Shown piece by piece: positions 1 to 4,885 of a DNA stretch of 9,154 nt. How positions within the stretch are numbered: the first letter of the stretch is position 1; each line of letters begins with the position of its first letter. Origin of the DNA: an uncultured Senegalimassilia sp. (GTDB taxonomy: Bacteria; Actinomycetota; Coriobacteriia; Coriobacteriales; Eggerthellaceae); the NCBI GenBank assembly GCA_934661765.1, contig CAKUJT010000094.1, positions 1-9,154 of the forward strand. The letters run 5' to 3'. The notes below the pieces were generated by a model. The model did no database searches, was not told the origin of the DNA, and saw nothing but the letters and a program-made list of their open reading frames with translations. Position numbers and translations under genes: made by a program.

Positions 1-36
1 GTTTATTATATCGCTCAAATGTGAACATAGTGTGTC

Positions 37-65
37 TTGAAATTAAGCCAATCCTATCGTATAAT
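37..65 (+). promoter_or_regulatory. Sigma-A-type promoter of the flavoprotein/symporter unit
   Basis: A -35 hexamer TTGAAA (37-42) and a perfect -10 hexamer TATAAT (60-65) are separated by exactly 17 bases. Transcription would begin near 72, giving a leader of about 55 bases before the ATG at 127. No terminator or riboswitch-like fold is obvious in that leader. A good housekeeping promoter by sequence; activity is inferred. Confidence 0.8.
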
Positions 66-126
66 AAGGAAATGCATTACCACTTCAGAGAGATGATATC
101 AATATACATAAGAAAGGACAAAACAC

Positions 127-693
127 ATGAAAGTATTACTTTTAAACGGCAGTCCGCGAAAAGAAGGCTGTACCTTCACCGCATTAAGTGAAATTGCTGC
201 CACACTGGATAAAAATGGAATCGACTCAGAGATTTTCCAGGCAGGAAATCCTGATTCAGACAATGTAAAGGCAGCCGCAGCCAAATTAAAAGAATCCGAT
301 GCCCTGATCGTAGGCTCCCCTGTATACTGGGCATCCCCATCCGGACAGATCATTGAATTTATGGATAAGCTTTGCTCCATGGCAGGAAAGGATATGCTTC
401 ACAAACCCGCAGCAGCTATCGCATCTGCCAGAAGAGCCGGAACCACCGCTACTCTGGATGTGCTTCTGAAATATTTTACCTATCATGAAATGCCTGTAGT
501 CTCTGCCAATTACTGGAATATGGTACACGGTAATACTCCTGATGAGGTTCGTCAGGATGCAGAAGGGCTTCAGATCATGCGTACTCTTGGAAATAATATG
601 GCGTGGCTGCTGAAATGTCTGGAAGCAGGTAAGAATGCCGGGATTGCGGTGCCAGAGGCGGAACCCAAAATCAAAACAAACTTTATCCGCTAA
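127..693 (+). CDS. Flavodoxin-fold NAD(P)H-dependent FMN oxidoreductase family protein
   Basis: A 188-residue cytoplasmic protein of the flavodoxin-like / NADPH-dependent FMN reductase superfamily, which bind FMN and usually reduce flavins, quinones or small electrophiles with NAD(P)H. The N-terminal beta strand MKVLLLNGSPRKEG (1-14) ends in the GSPRK phosphate-binding loop. The second flavin-contact segment is VGSPVYWASPSG (62-73), and an RRAGT segment (102-106) follows. Length is normal for the family. Its three cysteines (15, 83, 164) do not form the compact cluster of Isf-type iron-sulfur flavoproteins, so I predict no Fe-S centre. The ATG at 127 follows AAAGGA (113-118) at 8 bases. It is first in a probable operon with the symporter 38 bases downstream. 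The physiological substrate cannot be told from sequence; the family call is firm, the reaction is not. Confidence 0.88.
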   Translation: MKVLLLNGSPRKEGCTFTALSEIAATLDKNGIDSEIFQAGNPDSDNVKAAAAKLKESDALIVGSPVYWASPSGQIIEFMDKLCSMAGKDMLHKPAAAIASARRAGTTATLDVLLKYFTYHEMPVVSANYWNMVHGNTPDEVRQDAEGLQIMRTLGNNMAWLLKCLEAGKNAGIAVPEAEPKIKTNFIR

Positions 694-731
694 CATTTCT
701 TTACCGATAAAAAATCCCATAGAGGTGTATT

Positions 732-2129
732 ATGTTACATATTATCGAAACAGTCAATACGGCTGTAAATAACTTTATCTGGGGAGTCCCTGCAATGGTC
801 TGTATTTTCGGAGTTGGACTTTATTTAAGTATCCGCACGAATTTTTTACAGATTCGCAAATTTTCCTATTCTATGCGTACCACACTTGGTCGTATTTTCC
901 GCAAACGCGATGCCTCCGACGGAGCCATCACTCCCTTCCAGGCCGTTTGTACCGCTCTTGCCGCCACAGTAGGAACCGGCAATATCGCAGGTGTCGCAGG
1001 TGCTATCGCCATCGGTGGACCAGGAGCCATATTCTGGATGTGGGTTTCCGCACTTTTTGGAATGTGTACCAAGTTTGCCGAAGTTACCCTTGCCGTTCAT
1101 TTTCGTGAAACCAATGCAAATGGTGAACTGGTAGGCGGTCCCATGTATTATATTAAGAACGGACTTGGAAAAAAATGGCTCTGGCTTGCTTACCTGTTCG
1201 CCGCATTTGGCGTGCTTACCGTTTTTGGAACCGGAAATGCCACACAGGTCAATACTATCACCACTGCCATCAATTCTGCACTGCTGAACTATCATGTAAT
1301 CACAGAAAAAGCGGTTCCGATGTCTAATCTGATCATTGGTATTGTAATCGCCATTCTCATCGCCATGATCCTTCTTGGCGGAATCAAGAGGATCGGACAG
1401 GTTACAGAAAAGCTTGTACCATTTATGGCACTGCTTTACATCATCCTGGGACTTGGGGTTGTTCTTCTGAACATCCAAAATGTCCCGGCTGTATTTGCTT
1501 CCATTTTCCAGGGCGCTTTCCAGCCAAAAGCTGTCACAGGTGGTGTTGTGATGAGCATGTTCCTCAGTATGAAAAAAGGTGTTTCACGGGGTATCTTCTC
1601 CAATGAGGCAGGTCTTGGTACCGGCTCTATCGCACATGCCTGTGCAGACACCAGAAAACCGGTGAAACAGGGAATGTTTGGAATCTTCGAGGTGTTTACC
1701 GATACCATCGTGATCTGTACCCTTACAGCACTTGTCATCCTGTGCAGCAATATTCCCGTTACCTATGGCGAGGCTGCCGGTGCAGAGCTGACCATTCTTG
1801 GCTTTACCTCCACCTATGGAAACTGGGTATCTGTTTTCACAGCAATTGCTATGTGCTGCTTTGCATTTTCCACTGCTCTTGGCTGGGGACTTTACGGAGC
1901 CCGCTGTATCGAGTTCCTTTTCTCAGAAAAGGTCATCAAACCATTTATGGTCGTGTATTCCCTGGTTGCAATCCTGGGTGCTACTGCAAACCTTGGCCTG
2001 ATGTGGAGTATCGCCGAGACCTTCAACGGCCTTATGGCAATCCCCAACCTGATTGCCCTGTTCCTGCTTTCCGGAACTGTAGTGCGGCTGACAAAAGAAT
2101 ATTTTGCAGGTGAGGGAAAAGGAAAATAA
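732..2129 (+). CDS. Alanine/glycine:cation symporter (AgcS family, SSF/DAACS-type)
   Basis: A 465-residue polytopic membrane protein that should import alanine and/or glycine coupled to Na+ or H+. Family hallmarks are clear: a glycine-rich region with GTGNIAGVAGA (81-91); the segment GGPGAIFWMW (95-104) leading into GMCTKFAEVTLA (110-121); GGPMYYI (135-141); and the very conserved RGIFSNEAGLGTGSIAHA (286-303). About ten hydrophobic segments run to residue 450, and a short charged tail ends EGKGK. Length matches full-length family members. The ATG at 732 follows AGAGGTG (721-727) with short spacing. It is probably co-transcribed with the flavoprotein upstream and ends 18 bases before a strong stem-loop. 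Bacillus AlsT is a characterised relative; D-/L-alanine versus glycine preference and the coupling ion cannot be read from sequence. Confidence 0.95.
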   Translation: MLHIIETVNTAVNNFIWGVPAMVCIFGVGLYLSIRTNFLQIRKFSYSMRTTLGRIFRKRDASDGAITPFQAVCTALAATVGTGNIAGVAGAIAIGGPGAIFWMWVSALFGMCTKFAEVTLAVHFRETNANGELVGGPMYYIKNGLGKKWLWLAYLFAAFGVLTVFGTGNATQVNTITTAINSALLNYHVITEKAVPMSNLIIGIVIAILIAMILLGGIKRIGQVTEKLVPFMALLYIILGLGVVLLNIQNVPAVFASIFQGAFQPKAVTGGVVMSMFLSMKKGVSRGIFSNEAGLGTGSIAHACADTRKPVKQGMFGIFEVFTDTIVICTLTALVILCSNIPVTYGEAAGAELTILGFTSTYGNWVSVFTAIAMCCFAFSTALGWGLYGARCIEFLFSEKVIKPFMVVYSLVAILGATANLGLMWSIAETFNGLMAIPNLIALFLLSGTVVRLTKEYFAGEGKGK

Positions 2130-2147
2130 TCACCCCTGCATAGAAAT

Positions 2148-2209
2148 AAAGAACCCGTGACAGGAAAATGGCTTCCTAAAAGTTCCACTTCCGATCACGG
2201 GTTCTTTTT
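2148..2209. terminator. Bidirectional intrinsic terminator between convergent units
   Basis: Perfect 13-bp stem: AAAGAACCCGTGA (2148-2160) pairs with TCACGGGTTCTTT (2195-2207). The loop holds a small secondary hairpin (AGGAA 2162-2166 with TTCCT 2173-2177). On the + strand the stem runs into TTTTTATTATTTTT; on the - strand it is followed by TTTATTT. It lies between the stop of the symporter (2129) and the stop of the convergent gene (2227), so it probably serves both. Confidence 0.88.
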
Positions 2210-2226
2210 ATTATTTTTCCAGAGAA

Positions 2227-2835
2227 TCAATCTTTGGACTCTTCTGCTGTATCTGCGGCTTCGTCAGTGTTCTCGCTGTCCTCTTCCCCGATCACAACAG
2301 CATTTTTCTCTTCCTCTGTCTGCTCTTTGGCATCTGTAACCTTTACTTTATGATCGTACCATTTACCCTTTTTCCCAAGGATTGCCAGGTCGAACTCCTC
2401 ATCCAGCTTCTCTACCGGAACGTTGAATCCATAAACTTCCTCAGACATTCCATCGCTGTAGGTTACAGTATCTGTAGTAGGCTGAATCAGCTCGGCCCCA
2501 TCTTTTTGTGCATCCTCTGCAGTTCCAAGGAAAAGAGTTACGATATTCTTGGAAACAAGGCTGATATGAACAGTCATTTTGCCATCTTTTACAGTAAGAG
2601 TAGCTCTGCCATTGCAGGCCTCATTTACATGGAACATCCCACTGTCTGTGTCAAACTCAACACCATATACGCCGTCTTCAAGCTCAGTGTCTCCAGCCTC
2701 TGTTTTATCTGTTTCCTCTGTTGTGTCTTCTGCTTCTGTCTCCACTGCTGTCTCAGCCCATACAGGTGCCACACCTCCTGCTGTCATAGCGGAAATACTT
2801 GCTGCTGTCAATAACATGACTAATGAACGTTTCAT
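2227..2835 (-). CDS. Secreted single-domain NEAT-like (putative tetrapyrrole-binding) protein
   Basis: A 202-residue exported protein. The signal peptide MKRSLVMLLTAASISAM... has a predicted cleavage after VWA (residue 27); there is no lipobox, transmembrane tail or sortase motif. An acidic linker (28-53) leads to one beta-rich domain (52-168), followed by an acidic tail rich in Glu and Asp (170-202). The domain resembles NEAT/Shp-type haem-binding domains in plan: ATLTVKDGKMTVHISL (78-93), then SKNIVTLFLG (95-104), and a late strand KWYDHKVKV (158-166). That strand resembles the NEAT YxxxY haem motif with its first Tyr (160) kept and the second replaced by Val (164). The segments LFLGTAEDA and YGFNVPVEKL match modules in the 1366-residue protein of this window. 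The ATG at 2835 follows AGGAG (2847-2843) at 7 bases. It lies 181 bases after cbiK on the same strand, so riboswitch-controlled co-expression is plausible. Secretion is clear; the ligand is inferred. Confidence 0.75.
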   Translation of the reverse strand: MKRSLVMLLTAASISAMTAGGVAPVWAETAVETEAEDTTEETDKTEAGDTELEDGVYGVEFDTDSGMFHVNEACNGRATLTVKDGKMTVHISLVSKNIVTLFLGTAEDAQKDGAELIQPTTDTVTYSDGMSEEVYGFNVPVEKLDEEFDLAILGKKGKWYDHKVKVTDAKEQTEEEKNAVVIGEEDSENTDEAADTAEESKD

Positions 2836-2965
2836 AATAATTCTCCTTGCTCTTCTTTATTTGCAGCCGTCACATTTCCTGTAATATAAATACTGCTAAT
2901 ACAGCGAAAATTAAGTATCTGCTATATTCACTGTACTAGTTCCGCGCAGCTGCTTTATGCGGAAA

Positions 2966-2989
2966 CAGCTGCTCCAAAAAGAGCAGCTG
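2966..2989 (-). other. Stem-loop between cbiK and the small secreted gene
   Basis: A 9-bp perfect stem (2966-2974 with 2981-2989) closes a 6-base loop. On the - strand it is followed only by TTT and then CCGC, a poor U-tract. A third copy of GCAGCTGC (2946-2953) could pair with either arm and create alternative folds. It may be a weak terminator, an RNA-processing or stabilising hairpin at the 3' end of the cbiK message. The rest of the 2836-3016 gap shows no gene and no convincing promoter. Confidence 0.55.
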
Positions 2990-3016
2990 CCCAATGTGTA
3001 AATGTAATGCTGCTGA

Positions 3017-4381
3017 TTACTCAGCGATAGAATCGATAGCTGCCTGAGTATGAGCTACATAGAGCTGCTCAACAGCGTCAATTCTTCCAAGACCCTCGAT
3101 CTGGCAGTCAACAGAATCGAAATCTCCGGAAGCCTCGAACATGCTCTTCCAGGAATCGTCATCATCTCCAGCCATATCATTGTTTGCATGGTCACCGGCA
3201 ACAACCATAAGCGGACGAAGGATTACTTTCTTGAATCCAGCATCTTTTACCTTGTCGATTACCACATCGCAAGCGGTGTCTTCCGGCTCACCCTCTACAG
3301 TACCGATGAATGCGTTTGTGAAACCAAGCTTGTCCATCTGAGTCTGCATCTGATTGTAAGTTACGTTTGCTGTATGGGAAGTTCCATGTCCCATGAATAC
3401 GAATGCTGTTCCATCCTCTGCAGCAGCTTCCATGCTGTCATATCCGGCCGCTTTTACTGCCTCATCTGTGATTGCCTGAGCAACAGCAGCTTTGTCCTCA
3501 TTGATAACAGTAGCGTCATCTCCAACCTCTCCAAGCATTGGCTCTGCGATTGCTACAGACTCAAATTTATCGCTGTACTCATTGATTGCTTCTACCATCT
3601 CATCATACTCAGCGCCATGCATAAGGTGTGTAGGCTGAACAACAAGGTTCTTAACACCGTTTGCTACTGCACGGTCAAGAGCCTGCTGCATATTGTCGAT
3701 ATGCTCATCATCTCTTGCCTGTACATGGTTGATGATGATCTGAGCAGTAAATGCTCTTCTTACAGACCAATCCGGGAATGCTTCTGCAAGAGCATCCTCG
3801 ATTCCCTTGATATCCTCTGCACGGCTGTCATTAAAAGAAGTACCAAAGCTTACTACCAGAAGCTCATTCTCACCGATCTCATCCTGATTGCGTGGATCAT
3901 CCTTGGAAGCGTCTCCTGTGTCGCGTCCAAAGTATTCTGGGCTTGCTTCCTCACCCTCTACCAGTTCTTTCTGAGCGTCTGTAAGGGCATCCCATGCTTC
4001 TTTTGCTTCCTTGCACTGTGCGTCTGTATCGTCTGTTCTTTCCTGAACATAGATTGCATCAATAAGTGCTGCCACTTTATCTGCTGCCTCCTGATCTGCA
4101 TCTGCTGCGTCATCAGCATCATCTGTTGCCTCAGCATCATCTGTTGCCTCAGCATCATCACTAAGTGCTACCACTTCATCTGCTGCGTCATCAGCATCGT
4201 CTGTTGCTTCAGCATCATCTGCTTCTTCTGTTTCTTCAGCATCATCTGTTGCCTCAGCATCATCTGCTGTCTCCTCAGCTGCTTCCTCTGTCTCTGCAAA
4301 TGCAACAGATCCTGTTGCTACAGTCATACTTGCTGCCATGGAAGCTGCAAGAAGCAACGCTAATAAAGTTTTTCTTTTCAT
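3017..4381 (-). CDS. cbiK: Secreted CbiK-type sirohydrochlorin cobaltochelatase with acidic repeat tract
   Basis: 454 residues. CbiK inserts Co2+ into sirohydrochlorin in the anaerobic B12 pathway. The N-terminus MKRKTLLALLLAASMA... is a signal peptide with predicted cleavage after VAFA (29); no lipobox or wall anchor. Next comes an acidic tract (30-100: 36 Asp/Glu, no Lys/Arg/His, four DDAEAT copies), then a helical segment (about 98-142) with AWDALTDAQKELV. The class II chelatase domain starts at ENELLVVSFGTS (171-182) and runs to the end. Visible family motifs are VVQPTHLMHG (247-256), FMGHGTSH (329-336), VEGEP (362-366) and VVAGDHANNDMAGD (393-406). His336 and His398 are 62 residues apart, as are the two metal/catalytic histidines known in Salmonella CbiK, so the site appears intact. 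ATG 4381 was chosen over upstream in-frame 4426 because AGAGGA (4394-4389) sits 7 bases away and the signal peptide starts there. A cobalamin riboswitch lies upstream. Desulfovibrio CbiKp is a known exported relative. Confidence 0.93.
   Translation of the reverse strand: MKRKTLLALLLAASMAASMTVATGSVAFAETEEAAEETADDAEATDDAEETEEADDAEATDDADDAADEVVALSDDAEATDDAEATDDADDAADADQEAADKVAALIDAIYVQERTDDTDAQCKEAKEAWDALTDAQKELVEGEEASPEYFGRDTGDASKDDPRNQDEIGENELLVVSFGTSFNDSRAEDIKGIEDALAEAFPDWSVRRAFTAQIIINHVQARDDEHIDNMQQALDRAVANGVKNLVVQPTHLMHGAEYDEMVEAINEYSDKFESVAIAEPMLGEVGDDATVINEDKAAVAQAITDEAVKAAGYDSMEAAAEDGTAFVFMGHGTSHTANVTYNQMQTQMDKLGFTNAFIGTVEGEPEDTACDVVIDKVKDAGFKKVILRPLMVVAGDHANNDMAGDDDDSWKSMFEASGDFDSVDCQIEGLGRIDAVEQLYVAHTQAAIDSIAE
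4082..4294 (-). repeat. Degenerate short tandem repeats encoding the acidic DDAEAT tract of cbiK
   Basis: Within cbiK, near-identical 18-base units (on the + strand, GCCTCAGCATCATCTGTT) recur singly and in tandem (around 4128-4159, 4206-4219, 4251-4268), and a longer block beginning CTGCTGCGTCATCAGCATC occurs at 4102 and again at 4180. They encode residues 30-100, including DDAEAT at 40-45, 55-60, 75-80 and 81-86. Unit lengths are multiples of three, so copy-number change would keep the frame. This is a coding repeat, not an array. Confidence 0.8.
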
Positions 4382-4426
4382 TTCATTTTCCTCTTTTTTC
4401 CTGTATTTCCGGATTGAATCATGCAT

Positions 4427-4455
4427 AAAAAAGCAGTCGCATTTTCTGCGACTGC
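4427..4455 (-). terminator. Riboswitch expression platform: intrinsic terminator before cbiK
   Basis: On the - strand a 9-bp perfect stem (4455-4447 with 4441-4433) closes a 5-base loop and runs directly into six U (4432-4427). It lies between the cobalamin aptamer and the cbiK ribosome binding site, so control is probably by transcription termination. An alternative pairing is visible: TCTGCG (4536-4531, - strand) is complementary to CGCAGA (4450-4445) in the 5' arm and loop, extendable by G-U pairs. This could be the anti-terminator in the ligand-free state; that role is inferred. Confidence 0.85.
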
Positions 4456-4547
4456 ACTTTCCTCATAAACACATTTCTTCCCAATAACAGGATCACTATG
4501 TATTGCTATGAGAATACAGGTTCTGTGTACCGCAGATCCACAATTCC

Positions 4548-4701
4548 ACGCTAAGGCAGTTCTCCTGACTTCGTTCATCGCTACTTCCCCTTCCCGGTCT
4601 CCCAGTGGGCTCTGAAGCAGCTCCCTTACACAGTGACGGCATCGTTCCGGATTCACACCAGATTCTCTTTTATGCGTCATGTTCATGACGCAACCTTGCG
4701 C
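4548..4701 (-). promoter_or_regulatory. Cobalamin (B12) riboswitch aptamer
   Basis: Read on the - strand, conserved class I cobalamin-aptamer elements occur in the right order. A P1 stem forms between GCGCAAGG (4701-4694) and CCTTAGCGT (4556-4548) with one bulged A. Then come GGTT and an 8-bp hairpin (4691-4674), AAAAGAGAATC, the core GGTGTGAATCC (4659-4649), GTCACTGTG (4637-4629), and the B12-box-like AGTCAGGAGAACTGCC (4570-4555). It precedes a terminator and a cobaltochelatase gene, exactly the context expected. High B12 should therefore switch cbiK, and probably the next gene, off. Whether it prefers adenosyl- or methyl/hydroxo-cobalamin cannot be told. An open frame crossing this element on the - strand is not a gene. 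Confidence 0.93.
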
Positions 4702-4742
4702 TATAACCAATATACATATTCGACTCGGATACTCACATATTT

Positions 4743-4769
4743 ATCATATAAATATAGATTTTTTATGAA
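4743..4769 (-). promoter_or_regulatory. Tentative promoter for the riboswitch-cbiK transcript
   Basis: The AT-rich stretch upstream of the aptamer offers TATGAT (4748-4743, - strand) as a -10 and TTCATA (4769-4764) as a weak -35, only about 15 bases apart. It starts transcription some 35-40 bases before the aptamer, which is a sensible geometry, but the elements are imperfect and other choices exist in 4740-4800. Confidence 0.35.
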
Positions 4770-4813
4770 CTAAATATGGATTTATTGTAAACTGTACAGA
4801 GATTTTTACAGTA

Positions 4814-4855
4814 AAATGGCCTGCAGATTTTACAGGTATCCTCTGCAGGCCATTT
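4814..4855 (-). terminator. Intrinsic terminator after the 1366-residue gene
   Basis: A 14-bp perfect stem, AAATGGCCTGCAGA (4814-4827) with its complement at 4842-4855, encloses a 14-base loop. It lies 31 bases past the stop codon (4886) and on the - strand the 3' arm ends in TTTT, then ACTGTAAAAATC. The U-tract is short, but the GC-rich stem and position make termination likely. It separates the giant gene from the riboswitch unit. Confidence 0.78.
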
Positions 4856-4885
4856 GTTTATTCCCTCATCCATTTTTGAACAAGA

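Noticed and set aside
127..693. Iron-sulfur flavoprotein (Isf)
   Set aside because: Cys15, Cys83 and Cys164 are widely spaced; the compact four-Cys motif of Isf proteins is absent.
846..1478. Open frame on the - strand opposite the symporter
   Set aside because: It is antisense to the strongly conserved AgcS coding sequence, with no ribosome binding site and no recognisable domain.
4082..4294. CRISPR-like array
   Set aside because: Units are short, contiguous, in frame and without unique spacers; they encode an acidic repeat tract.
3050..4363. Long open frame on the + strand opposite cbiK
   Set aside because: It translates to a Cys/Ile/Ser-rich sequence with no domain, has no ribosome binding site, and exists because the cbiK repeats avoid stops in the complementary frame. 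The - strand frame has signal peptide, motifs and a regulated leader.
4382..4426. Upstream in-frame ATG at 4426 as the cbiK start
   Set aside because: It would put 15 charged residues before the signal peptide and begins inside the riboswitch terminator tail; the ATG at 4381 has a well-spaced AGAGGA.
4378..4710. Open frame on the - strand across the riboswitch
   Set aside because: It overlaps the cobalamin aptamer and terminator almost exactly; the conserved bases are explained by RNA structure and no protein family is recognisable.
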